Assembly (NCBI GenBank): GCA_036925085.1
Contig: JAUPFP010000040.1
Location: 186,001-250,000 of the forward strand
Length of the DNA: 64,000 bases
Direction of reading: 5' to 3'
DNA from: Brachycybe producta
Lineage: Eukaryota > Arthropoda > Diplopoda > Playtdesmida > Andrognathidae
Made by a program: the position numbers and the translations under genes
The notes under the pieces: generated by a model
Told to the model about the DNA's origin: nothing
Databases searched by the model: none
The model's input: only the letters and a program-made list of their open reading frames with translations
Shown here: positions 34,401 to 45,190 of the stretch, one piece after another
How the letters are laid out: each line of letters starts with the position of its first letter
Position numbering within the stretch: position 1 is the first letter of the stretch

Positions 34401-37400
34401 CTTATACGAGACTGTAATCTGACATGGTGGCCATAACCTGAGCTGCCATACAGATTCCATTAACAATCTCAACATCATTACGGTATCAGTTTTGATTTCT
34501 CTATTTCTTCTCTGTTTGCTTTTTTTTTTAACTTTGAGGATCTCATTGAAAGTGAGGCAGAAACATCAAGTTTATAAAGTCAACTAACTGGCTGCAATCT
34601 TCCTGTCTTAATCTTGAAAATTGTTTATATTTTCAACAGGGTGGCATGAAAGGAGTGATGTGGGCCGATGTCATTCAGGCCATTATGATAATCTCGTCCA
34701 TGTGCATTATAATTGTTATGGGATTGGTCTACGTCGGCGGGATCGGAGTTGTCTGGAAGCGAAGTTATGATTCTGGAAGACTCGACATTTTTGAGTTGAG
34801 CTCAAAATCTCTAGCTTTTAATCGAGAATTTTTTTTTTATAAAGTGACCATTTATAATTTTTTACTAAAAAGCTTTAATACGGATCCGACTGCGAGACAC
34901 ACATTCTGGACGAGTACAGTTGGCTACTTCTTCTATCGTTTATCTTATGCAGTTACATCGCAGATTGTTCAGCAACGTTTTCTCACTGCACCAACTATCA
35001 AAGATGCAAAAAGGTAGGACATGTCATGGACGTGGAAACTGGAGGGTTGCTGTGAATTTAGCTTATTAGTGGTTCAAGCGATTCAAGTGTTTTAAAAAGT
35101 ATTTCAAATTTAAAAGTTTAAAAGTAAAAGGATTGGCATGTAGCATTCTGATGAAAATATTCAATTCAATTCAACTCAGTACACCTGCTAACAGCTTAAA
35201 AGCCATGTGGTAGGGGGGGGGGCATTGCTCCTGATTACAAATGATTATCATTGAGGTAAAACAAGACATCAACTGGAAGAGATTTTCTTAGTCTAATTTC
35301 ATTTGGAGAAAAAAGACCAAAAATATGCATCAGTTCCAGCCATTAATTCTTTAGAATGCCCGTGTCTGCCATTACGAGGATTTATATTTACTAAGTCGTT
35401 AAGTAAGGCAATATTATCAGCTGTCAGTAAATGTCCGAAAAGGACAAGGTTTTCATCATTTCTTTGGCCTGCTACTGATTCCCATTTTAGTTTCTGTAGC
35501 ATGGAAGGTATTACACTGTCGGTATACACGTATATTCCGTTCCCAAATCTTGCAGCCTTACTCTGTACCATTTGTAATTCGTGCATTAAATTACTTCTAA
35601 ATGGGCTCCAATTTGGAGAACAATATTCAAATATAGGTCTGGCTAAGGTAAAATAACAGACCTCTTTTAATAAAACATGGTAAAAACGGAATCGTATTGT
35701 TCAAACTACCATAAAAAAGGTTAATTTGACCCTTACCTTAATGAAACTTGTCGTAGAAAGTTTTTCCTAATGACACTTTGCCTAAAAATATTTGCCCTAC
35801 AAATACAATTGCAAAAAAAAAAAACTATTAACTCTAAAAAATAATTTCCAAACAAATATTTGCCTTAAAAACAATTGCAAAAAAAATATTTGCTGTAAAG
35901 CTGTAAGCAAATTCACAACAACCTCTTTCCTTCCCTATTGCGTTTAACATCAAAATGACTAACTATTCATCTATTTCAAAAGGGGGAATATATTTCAGAT
36001 GGTCGCCTTTTCTTTATCCATATTTCTTATCCAATTTATTGGCCTCATAATATATGCCGAGTACTATTCGTGCGATCCGATAAAATCGAAAATGATTCGT
36101 AGTGCAAATCAGGTACTGTGATTTTTCATATACAATTAAAGTGGCTTTACTAATTGGAATTACTAGTTTTTTTTTTTCTTACTAAAAAAAATGTATTCCC
36201 CCCCCCCCCCAATGATAAGTATATTTAATTTATCTAAAGGTGGCTGATTATATATTTATTTTGTTTTTGTCCTCTCAGATAACACGCCTGCGTGGCTATA
36301 GCCCCTATAGCCTACGCTACGCCTCCTATAGGAGGTCTCTTCCTCTCATCCACGGTTTTGAAAAAGTTCATATTTTTCTAGCGAACGTTTTTCGGCAGTG
36401 TTTTAGAACAGTGGTCTCCAAACCTTTTTTGATGGCGCGTACACCTAAAACACAAAAAAATAAATAAATAGCCCAGACCTCCAATAAGGAATAGTTCCTC
36501 CCGTAGCTTCCTTATGCTAAGGATAATCTTATCCTTAGGATAAGGGGGCTATATCCCGCCTCACATGGTACAAAAGCGTTGCTGCCTGCCCTCTTCTAGG
36601 TGTATGCGAAAATGTCGCCGCTTGTAAAAAAGAAAATAATAAATGTTCTTGACGTGTACCCTTCCCCTCTCCCCACGGATCGACTCACATACCCCGCTTT
36701 GGAGACCACTGTTTTAGAAACTAGAAAAGTTGGTGACACTGTTAAATGTTTTCCCATGCTGATAGGAGCTGTCCTGTGGGACGAAAGCAAAATAAATATC
36801 TATAAAGTCACTTGTGTAACACGTATTTTTTTTTTTTTTCATGAACAGCTCCTTCCAGCTTTCATAATGGATGTGATGGGTGAGTATCCAATTTTACCAG
36901 GAATTTTTTTTGCCGGATTATTGGCTGCTAGTTTAAGGTAACAATTTACGAACCTTTGGAATATATGTCTACGATTTCGGAATGTAATGCTCTGGCTAAC
37001 TATTAATTTGATAAAGTGAAAAGGCAATGCATTAATTATGTCAGAATTGCACGAAATAGCATTGATTAATTATTGCTAGCATAGTTGCAGATCAGAGTAT
37101 TATTATGATATTGACAACTAAATTACATTGATTTTACAGTACACTGTCATCGGCAATGAATTCGGTGCAAGCTTTTATTTACGAATCTGTCGTTAAACGT
37201 TTGAAACCAAACATGCCCGAAAAACAGGTCAACATTCTTTGCAAAGTTTTATGTAAGTCCTAAGGCCCTGTTCACACAGGGGCAACATTTATGTCATCCA
37301 GATGCTTCCATAAACATGAAATATGCCATTCCAACAAGAGGAATATGTTGTGTCAACAGCTATTGGCGCCACGTTTCCAGCAACAATCTTGCTCTATGTT

Positions 37401-39176
37401 TATCAGTACTAGTGTCAACATGATGGCAATAACGCTATCGAAAAAACATAATAAAAAGGGCGGGCCCGGGGATGCTATTTTGATGAACAGCGGAATGGGT
37501 CGGAACGGTCGGAACAACAATAATAACAGTGTGAATGTTAAATTTAGTCAAATTAAGCATGTTGTAGGAGGGGGGGGGGTCTTGGAGAGCAGCCCCGAAG
37601 TTTTTAAAGAATTATTAAATCAAATTTGTCCATTATTCCGACCGTTCCTCCCTTTGATCAAATTAATGAACAGTCGGAACAATAGACTAATTTGATGAAA
37701 TAATCTTTAAAAACTGGGGGGCTGCGCCCCAAAGACACCCTGCAACAACTTTAATTTAACTAAACCTAACCTTCCGCCTGTTTCAACTATTTTTCAAAGA
37801 GTTCCTACCGTTGTTCCGACCGTTCCATTGTTCATCAAAATAGCACCCGCCATAAAAAGGCAATTGTTATCATTCAATTCGACGTTTTACTACCCTCAAA
37901 ATGGAAACATGCAACAAGACGAATCATTCAGTAATAAACATCACATCCGTAAACATGTTGAAGGATATAATGCTGGGGCCATATGTTGCCTTTGTGTAGA
38001 CCGAGTTTATTGAAGTGACTTTTTTTCAGAAATGGTATTTAAAGCTTGTTTTATTTCAGGTGTTTTTGTTGGATGTTGGATTGCTGCATGCATTTTAGTA
38101 ACAAAGAATTTTCCCAATGTCTCACAAGTTCGCAAGTTTGCAACTTTGCTGTCTGCAGTTTACCTGCCTCATCGTAGGAAGAAGCTTCTGACTTCAGATA
38201 GGTTGAGTTAAAATTTAGGGTTGTCTCAGTTAGTAGTTTAAATAAAATGGTTCATGCATTCTTTTTGGTATTACCCATTTTTTAGTAGACAAAATAACTC
38301 AAACTTTAAATTTTTCGTCCAACCCCTCTGACATCACAAGCTTCTTCTTCTTATGCTGAGGCAGGTATATACAGTATTTGCAAAATCAGTTTAATGTGAT
38401 TTTTGTATCTGCAGGGAAGCGTGAGTGTCAGTGCTACAATATCTGGATCATCAATGGTGCTGATATTTTTTGGACTTCTTTTTCCTCAGGCTAACTTTAA
38501 GGTTTGACTTAAAATTGTACTTTAAATATTTCATTTTTTATCATTTGTGTATATGTTTTGCAATGGCTTATCGTAATGTTTCAGGCTGGAATTTTATCAT
38601 TTGTAAGCGGAAGTTTGGTTAGCTCGTGGATTGTAGTTAGCGGACTTTTATTTAAACATCCGCTAAAGACCAAACCAATTTCGATCGAAGGATGTTTCGT
38701 TGGCAATGGTACAACATTTACTACTGTCATGACAAACAACATCGCAGAAATGAGAACTATGGATCCACTTAGGTAAAAATTACTAAACATTTAGACATTT
38801 GATCTGCATATTGTTTAGCAACAATTTAACCAATTTTAGGACTGAATATTTTCCGCTCTACTCCTTATCTTATCTTTGGATAACAACGATCGGAGTTATC
38901 GTTTCCTGTACTGTGTTCTTTATTCTTTCGCATGTATTTGGTAAGTGATCGTAATGGAGTAAGGTCCTGTATGCTGTTGGGTAATGTTGTCTTTGGTTTC
39001 CTTCCTGATCAAAAGAGAAAGAACAGAGCCGAACAACAGTCGTCGACATCATTCCCGATGGGTTACAAAAATTTCATCGCAGTTTGACGAAACCTTGGAG
39101 AAAAGTTCTTTTATGCGATGTTTATGACATTGACAGGAAGGGTGAAGTAGATAATATATCGGGAAGTTTCCTGTAA
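31477..39176 (+). CDS. Copy E: SLC5A8/A12-like sodium/solute symporter, intact
   Basis: Exons: 31477-31833, 31918-31983, 32929-32980, 33049-33116, 34640-34794, 34873-35013, 35983-36112, 36849-36937, 37140-37252, 38060-38127, 38415-38501, 38585-38772, 38840-38940, 39016-39176; 591 residues. Motifs as in the family: EYFLAGRKM, LGITTESYNFGMQ, GGMKGVMWADVIQ, RHTFWTST, IFFAGLLAASL, the LSSAMNS serine pair, NGT in the exon-12 loop. Exon 12 is 18 bases shorter than in B/C/D, as in G, a subgroup mark. The donor of intron 5 is GTTGAG; this 78-base intron has no stop in frame, so its retention would add 26 residues without a shift. Closest to F, then G. The introns hold a nested MITE, a solo LTR, a LINE end and a fold-back element. 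Function is inferred from family; substrate unknown. Confidence 0.88.
32023..32150. mobile_element. hAT-type MITE remnant, intron 2 of E
   Basis: Starts CAATGGTTCCCAAATTTT and ends CTTTGAGAACCACTGG, the terminal repeat style of hAT elements. A further GAGAACCACT end lies at 32870-32886, beyond the inserted MITE. The same block is in intron 2 of F (42428-42556) and G (50431-50556), so insertion precedes that triplication. No clear 8-bp duplication here. Confidence 0.45.
32215..32820. mobile_element. Long-TIR MITE, intron 2 of E
   Basis: TTAAAGTGGCCTTTATAGAT left end; the right end GGATAAAAGCAAAATAAATA has expanded into an AAAT/AT microsatellite (32760-32820). Both CCACTGCAGTGG-type palindromes survive (near 32270 and 32730). 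Confidence 0.75.
33187..33640 (+). mobile_element. Solo LTR, 454 bp, intron 4 of E
   Basis: Starts TGTGAGAATT and ends GGTGTTACA (TG...CA ends) and is flanked by a 4-bp direct repeat ACAC (33183-33186 and 33641-33644). The same intron of copy G reads straight through (AGAACACCATTC, near 51620), the expected empty site. A 4-bp duplication suits a Ty3/gypsy-like LTR retrotransposon. Small open frames inside are not genes. Confidence 0.8.
34795..34872 (+). other. 78-base stop-free intron 5 of copy E
   Basis: GTTGAG donor and an AAAAAG acceptor. Length is a multiple of three and the reading frame of exon 5 continues through it to exon 6, adding ELSSKSLAFNREFF and so on. Copy G has the same (52300-52377). 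In F it is 80 bases and blocked; C (81 bases) and D (72 bases) meet a stop at once. Confidence 0.7.
35299..35680 (-). mobile_element. C-terminal end of a LINE reverse transcriptase, intron 6 of E
   Basis: The minus-strand frame is open for over 120 codons and reads ARPIFEYCSPNWSPF, then LQMVQSKAARF, then SMLQKLKWESVAGQR. This is the typical end of the reverse-transcriptase domain of CR1/Jockey/L2-like non-LTR elements (pattern RPxxEYxSPxWxP ... VQxxAARF ... MLxxLxWExLxxR). It is a 5'-truncated fragment ending in a stop near 35299. Confidence 0.8.
36236..36813. mobile_element. Long-TIR MITE, intron 7 of E (interrupted)
   Basis: AAGGTGGCTGATTATATATT left end, GCAAAATAAATATCTATAAA right end. 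Interrupted by the hAT-type MITE at 36409-36711. Copy F has a MITE at the matching place (46662-47159); G's intron 7 is only 62 bases and empty. Confidence 0.75.
36409..36711. mobile_element. hAT-type MITE with 8-bp target duplication
   Basis: 303 bp, ends CAGTGGTCTCCAAA and TTTGGAGACCACTG (14-bp perfect terminal inverted repeats), flanked by TTTTAGAA at 36401-36408 and 36712-36719. Nested in the long-TIR MITE, so it is younger than that insertion. Non-coding. Confidence 0.9.
37460..37851. mobile_element. Fold-back element with 9-bp target duplication, intron 9 of E
   Basis: Arms GCTATTTTGATGAACA and the mirrored TGTTCATCAAAATAGC, with inner paired blocks (GGAACGGTCGGAACAAC). The flanking direct repeat ATAAAAAGG is at 37451-37459 and 37852-37860. 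Intron 9 of G reads AAGAAAAAGGCAATTG at the matching place, so the site is empty there. A 9-bp duplication is the mark of Mutator-like elements. Confidence 0.75.
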
Positions 39177-39474
39177 ATGTTGTAATCGATACATTATCAC
39201 ACTAGCAACGGTTCATAAAACTTGCAACTTATATCTTAGGTTGCCACTATCCAACACTGGTGCTTCGCTCTTTTTCTCATAATTAGGGCCAACGGTTTCA
39301 TGCCCTAAAAATCAAAGAAATATGCTGTCATAAATCCTAAAATATGCCCACAAAATATGCACTATTGGATATCTGCAAAATAATTTTTTTGGGGGATTGC
39401 AATTTGCAACAAAAAACATTCTCAAATTTTCAAATTTAAAATTATGCAGATTGTTATGGAGTAGTGCTTTATAC

Positions 39475-39680
39475 ACAGGCATTTAGAAATCGGGACGAAC
39501 ACAAATTGGCTTCGCCCTTTTTATGACGACCGGGAACTTCTAATCGGTTTGTTGTGTGGTTCGATGTTGAAATGGGCAGAGCATGTGACGTCAGACTACA
39601 TAACCAACCAAATAGAAGTTGCCGGTCGTCATAAAAAGGGCGGAGCCAACTTGTGTTCTTCCCGATTTCTAAATGCCTGT
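39475..39680. mobile_element. 206-bp fold-back element with 9-bp target duplication
   Basis: Nearly 80-bp arms starting ACAGGCATTTAGAAATCGGG, exactly mirrored at the right end, with inner CGCCCTTTTTATGACGACCG. Flanked by GCTTTATAC at 39466-39474 and 39681-39689. The 9-bp duplication suggests Mutator-like mobilisation. Confidence 0.88.
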
Positions 39681-40194
39681 GCTTTATACTTCGAGAAAGT
39701 ACGTTCTACATCACAAGATGTAACTGGTGCCGCTTAAAACAAGCAATATCAGAAAAAGACAAACTGATATCTTTCTTCATTAAGATTTTCACCATTCAAA
39801 ACTGCACAAATCTTCTGGAGCTCTTTATAGCCTTTATTTTTTGTAATACAGTTGACAATTTCTTTGTTGCTTCTTTGGAAGTATTCCCAATAGCACATTT
39901 TAAATTTTCTTGAATGATTGAAAATTTGTTCAATTTCTTGAACTAAAATAGAAAAATCCTAATTTTTCTAGAAAAAAACTGTTAAATATGCCCTTAAAAG
40001 TGTAAAATTCTCAAAATATGCATGCAAAATACAATTTACCCTTAAATATGCAATTATGTGCAAAATAAAACTAGTGTTGTTCGATTTCATATCACATGAA
40101 TCGTGCTTAAATCTGACACAGCATGAAATATAAAGCAGCAAAAAGAATATGCATTTTCATAAAACCGTTGACCCTACTCATAATATTTCTTTTT

Positions 40195-40400
40195 CTAAGC
40201 CCTAGAGGGCCACATAATTTTAAGAAGTTCTCAAGGGTTTCACAGTTTCTATATTCTTTAGGGGTTCTTCTTAGTTTTGAGAGCCTTGGCCTCCAGTGAC
40301 TACACCATTTCGAGAGGCTTCCAGGTGCCTTCCAGTTAAGAGAGGTGTCTGGGGGCCCTCGCAAGTTTCTAGAAGATTTTGGCACCAATTTCTAGAGGCT
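40195..40400 (-). repeat. ~29-bp repeat block, inverted copy
   Basis: Reverse complement of the arrays in introns 6 and 8 of B and C (GAGAGGCTTCCAGG, CTTAGTTTTGAGAG). Shows that the block is a dispersed repeat, not only a product of gene duplication. Confidence 0.5.
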
Positions 40401-40459
40401 CCTTAATTAATATAGTTCGAATTTTGTACACTTTTGTTTTATCATGTTGTTAACAACCA

Positions 40460-40668
40460 GTGCCCTGTTTCTCAAAAATACAAGTCTTGTAATACAAGTG
40501 AATTATATGGAGCCCTGATCAGGGGCTTCATGGATAATTCTCAATATTATTATGAATGAACAATTCGTAATAACAAATTGTGAATTTTGTGACGTATGTC
40601 CATTACAGCTCTCCATAGAATTCACTTACAAGTATTACAAGACGTATGTTTTTGAGAAATAGAACCCA
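40460..40668. mobile_element. ~209-bp inverted-repeat MITE
   Basis: The left arm CTGTTTCTCAAAAATACAAG and following bases to GGAGC pair with the right arm running from GCTCTCCATAGAATTCACTT to TTTTTGAGAAATAGAAC. Arms of about 55 bp. No clear target duplication. Confidence 0.7.
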
Positions 40669-41056
40669 GGTTAATTTCCGAAAGTATCAGTGTCGTAGTT
40701 TTCTAAATACATATTCTTAAATAAAACGCATTTTACGTGCGCACCACGTAGCAGTGTATAAAAGTTGACATGTTGGCACATTATTCTGTTTTTTTTATTT
40801 TTATCAGAGAAATTAATCAAAACTAGAAAGTGCTTTTGAGACTAGAAGGGTGGTTTATTTATAAAAATTAAAAATATTATCTGCTAATTAAGCTTTGCCT
40901 GCTTAAAGTTGGGTAATAATTATACTTCCATAAAAAGCTTATTTTGAAAAATATCAACATGAAAATACTTTTAAGTGGTGGAGCTACCCTTCTAGTTTCT
41001 AAAACACTTTCTAGTTTTTTTTTTTAATTTTGCTCTCCCCCAGAAATTCGCATCTC

Positions 41057-41600
41057 TTAAGGTGGCTGAATAGATATTTATTTTGTTTTTGTCCCCCAAA
41101 AACGCGACACAACGTGGCTGTTAGGCTTACGTTCTATGGCCGATCTTTTCCCCAGAGTGAACATTTTTCAGAAGAAACATTCTAAAAAAATGCAATGTGT
41201 TTTAAAAACTAGAATAGTTGGTGCTAAATGTTTTTTTCGTTATGATATCTTTCAAAATAGACGTTTTACGACAGTTTGAAAAAGGCGAAAATAGTTTTTA
41301 ATGAAATGTCAACGAAAAATCCAAAAAAAAAAAATGGATCATTTTCAAACTACTGTAAAATGTTTATTTTTTAAGATATTACCATGAAAACACTTTTAGC
41401 ATAATCTTTTAACATTTTACTTATGAAATTGGGTTGATTTTTTTTTTTGCATTGTTGTTTCTAAAAGAAAACACGTTCGCTTGACGTTTTTGTGTCCAGA
41501 TTTCGCAAAAAACGTCTATCGAGCATAGCATTAGCCACTGCAGTGGCGCAATAGGAAGAGGGAATTAAAATAAATATCTTTTCAGCCAGCCACCTTCTAA
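41057..41600. mobile_element. Long-TIR MITE, upstream of F
   Basis: TTAAGGTGGCTGAATAGATA and, at the right, TTTTCAGCCAGCCACCTTC. About 540 bp, mirrored internal blocks, and a CACTGCAGTGGCG palindrome near the right end. Confidence 0.75.
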
Positions 41601-41767
41601 CTTAGGAAACTGCAAATGTAGTTGAAATTTGATCCTTTTCAGTGATAAAAAGTTTATTTTAAAGGTTTAAGTTCCTTATAAAAGTATTTTTAATACAATG
41701 GCCTAATTAAAATTACATTTAAATACAGCTGACTAATAGATCTAATTATTGATCCAACTTGATTTGC

Positions 41768-41886
41768 ATGACAAGAATATATAATTTGTCTATTTTGATG
41801 TTTCAATAGTTTGACATTGAAAAGTAGTTAAGAGCTTAAGAGTTGACTTCCTAAAAGTTGTAATCAAGTAGTAGAAGGACATCGTC
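41768..41886 (+). promoter_or_regulatory. Conserved 5' flank of copy F
   Basis: TATATAA at 41778-41784 and TGACATTG at 41812-41819. Nearly the same as in E, so the promoter looks intact although the gene is broken. Confidence 0.4.
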
Positions 41887-42427
41887 ATGGGAAGTGTCAC
41901 AGAAAAATCTTCGCAGCTTTTGGCTTTTGGCGACTATGCCGTGATCGGAGCCATGGTTCTGGTCTCGACCGTTGTCGGACTCTACTATGGAATCACTAAA
42001 AAGAAACAGTCTAAACCTTTCTAGTATATTCTTGCATGACGGAAGATGAATTTTATTTTGGTGACATTGTCGGCTTTTGCGAGCGGAATGAGTTCTACTT
42101 CAATGCTGGGAGTAACGACAGAGTCATACAACTTCGGTATGCAGATCGTATGGTGGTGCATCGTGGAAGTTCTAGTTGCCTTCATTCTAAATTGGATTTT
42201 TATTCCCGTCTATTATAAAATGGGTTCGATAAATATCTATAAGGTGAGAACAAAATTAAATAACAAGATTTTGCGTGTAGTTCCAAATAACCTAAATTGG
42301 ATCTAAACATAAGTTACTGTTTTACAGTTTCTCGAAGTTCGCTACAATAGACCGACATAGGATGTGATTACCATCTTATCTTCATTACGACTGGTTAGCT
42401 CTATATTATCAGTATATGCTGTACAGT

Positions 42428-42556
42428 ATGTCAATGGTTCCCACATTTTTTTGCTAACAGCACAGTATTTTTTTTGGCTGAAGAATTCGTGGCACACCTA
42501 GCAAAACTTATGGTACATTAATGTTCCACAACCTTTGAGAACCACTGGTTTAGTGT
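42428..42556. mobile_element. hAT-type MITE remnant, intron 2 of F
   Basis: CAATGGTTCCCACATTTT to CTTTGAGAACCACTGG; matches E (32023-32150) and G (50431-50556). Confidence 0.45.
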
Positions 42557-42574
42557 AGGCCTATGTGTGTATTA

Positions 42575-42799
42575 TTATAGATATTTATTTTGTTTTTATC
42601 CAAACCGGATGGTGCTACTGCAGAGATGGCTAATGTTATGCTCCTTAGAAGTTTTTTGATTAAATTTGGATTTTCAATTCAACAATCTGAAAAATGTTTG
42701 CTTGAAAAACTTAATTTTGTTTTCAAAACCGCGGTTGGGAGAAGAGATCTCCTATAGAACACACTAACCACTGCAGTGGCAGCGTCAGGAGGAGACAAT
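42575..42799. mobile_element. Long-TIR MITE, internally deleted, intron 2 of F
   Basis: AGATATTTATTTTGTTTTTA left end and CCACTGCAGTGGCAGCGTCA near the right end. About 400 bp of the middle is missing relative to E and G. Confidence 0.6.
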
Positions 42800-45127
42800 T
42801 CAATTTAACATCTGGCACACCTTGAAAAATTCGTGGCACACTATAGTGTGCCGTGACGCACCCATTGAGACCCACTGCTGTATTGATATTACAAAATAAT
42901 TAACATGTGCCGTTAACAGATCATGGGCACCAGTAATTCCGTGTTTGGGATGTCACTAGCTCTTAGCCAAGGTAATGTGAAACACAACTAAATCTTTAAA
43001 AGTATTTATTGGTGTAATTTTTGGCAAATTTTTTTTTAAAACTGCAGTTACAAATATTCACTATTGGATTGTCGTTGGAAGTATCATTGGACTCTGTATT
43101 TTCTACAATGCAGTCGTAAGTTGTACTTGTTGGCGTCATTGTTAAGAGTGCATCTAGAATGTTCGTAAAAAAAAAAGTAAGAGTGAGCACCACTCTTCGG
43201 TTTAGATCAAATGTCTTCAATGTATTTTCTATGGAAAGACACCAAATTGGCTTCCTCCCAGAAGCACCGGGCCCATAGGCTCCTGCCTACTTAATTTTTA
43301 AATCCCGCCTTGTACTGAGGTGAAAACAGCCAAAGAATATTTCTATACCTGGCCCCATAGAAATACATAAATGGCGGAAACCTCTCTCAGGCAAAATTGC
43401 CTGTAATGAATATGTAATGGGCAATTCAGCGAGCTTAACGAGAAAAAACTGTTTTATAATTTTCTTCTGCTATTTTCATACTTATTAAAAACTCTGTCTT
43501 GGTGGTAGGCAGTTTCCATTAACAGTCATCTCAACATCATTATTAATTTGGATCTCTGTTGCATGGGCGCCCGCACATATAGGGACAAGGAGGGACGGTC
43601 ACCCCCTTCCCAAAGTCATTTTAATGTTGTCCCAAAAAGCATGGAAAAGCGCTTGGATTCAAGAACTTTTAAAATTCTAAAAAATGTGTCAAAAGCCAAG
43701 AAGTTTTTTGCTTTTCTCAAAAAACGGCCAAAAATCGAAAATTAAAAAAATGCCTCAGGAATGCTCAACTGGCGCCAGAAGTTCCCATTTTCCTTGTCGA
43801 GGGCGCCTTCATGAGAGTCTGCACAAGAGTTCCTTATACCCACACAGTGGCACTGTGAATCGCCCTCGTATGAAATTATCCTGCAGGCGGCACTGCTCTG
43901 TTGTTGTTTTATAATGGGAACTTGAACTTTACATTTGAACCTGGGACAGAAACATCAAGTTAAAGTCAACTTGGCTGCAAGCTCCTTGCATGTTTTTAAT
44001 CTTAACAATTTTTTATATTTTCAACAGGGTGGCATGAAAGGAGTGATGTGGGCCGATGTCATTCAGGCCATTATGATAATCTCGTCCATGTGCATTATAA
44101 TTGTTATGGGATTGGTCTACGTCGGCGGGATCGGAGTTGTCTGGAAGCGAAGTTATGATTCTGGAAGACTCGACATTTTCGAGTTGAGCTCAAAATCTCT
44201 AGCTTTTAATCGAGAATTTTTTTTTTATAATGTGACCATTTATAATAATTTTTACTAAAAAGCTTTAATACGGATCCAACTGGGAGACACACATTCTGGA
44301 CGGGTACAGTTGGCTACTTCTTTTACCGTTTAGCTAGTAGAGTTACATCGCAGATTGTTCTGCAACGTTTTCTCACTGCACCAACTATCAAAGATGCAAA
44401 AAGGTAGGACATGGACGTGGAAACTGGAAACTTGATGGGAATTTTGCTTATTAGTGTTAACCACTAATAAAGTAAAAGGATTGACAAGTAGCATTTTGGT
44501 GAAGATATTCTTCAAAATAAACTTTATATGACAGTTCGAAAAAGGAAGAAAATAGTCCTAAAAAAATTTACCCTAAAGACAATTACAAAAAAAAAATATT
44601 TTAACAATAAATATTTGCTCTAAAAGGTCAGTTACCCAAAGTCATTTGGCAAGAAAGTTTACTTTAAAAGATCTCATCATAAAATTACTACCAGTAAATG
44701 TATGTTTTTTTCTCCTCGTCAAATATGAAACATACCTTGAAATTTTATTTTTAAAAAAGTTTTTAAATATTTGTCTACTTGAGTCTCTGCACTCATCATT
44801 TCTCTAAGCAAATTTAACAAAAACCTATTCCCTCCCCCTTCCTTCTCCCATTACGTTTAACTATAAAGTGGCTTATTTTATATTTTCAAAAGGGGGAATA
44901 TATTTCAGATGGTCGCCTTTTCTTTATCTTTTTTTCTTATCGAAATGTTTGGTCTTGTAATATATGCCAAGTACTATTCGTGTGATCCGATGAAATCGAA
45001 AATGATTCGTAGTGCAAATCAGGTACTGTAATCTTGCATATACAATTAAGGGTGGAATTACTAGTTAATCTTATTACTAAAAAAAATGTATCACCCCAAT
45101 GATAAATATAATTAATTTACACCTGAT

Positions 45128-45190
45128 AATTTAAATGCATTTAAATAATAAACGTGTTCTACAGAGCCCCGTGAAGGACAAACAAACAAT
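45128..45190 (+). repeat. Left part of an element split by a 1.25-kb insertion
   Basis: Matches the reverse complement of 57045-57110 (TTTAAATGCATTTAAATAAT, CGTGTTCTACAGAGCCC). The element resumes at about 46441. Confidence 0.65.

Larger units (their letters stand above)
39177..41886. other. Spacer between copies E and F
   Basis: Holds the 206-bp fold-back element (39475-39680), an inverted ~29-bp repeat block (40195-40400), an inverted-repeat MITE (40460-40668), a long-TIR MITE (41057-41600) and the F promoter block. No gene. Confidence 0.5.

Noticed and set aside
37291-37695. 134-codon open frame (+)
   Set aside because: Runs from intron 9 of E through the fold-back element; composition is that of its inverted arms.
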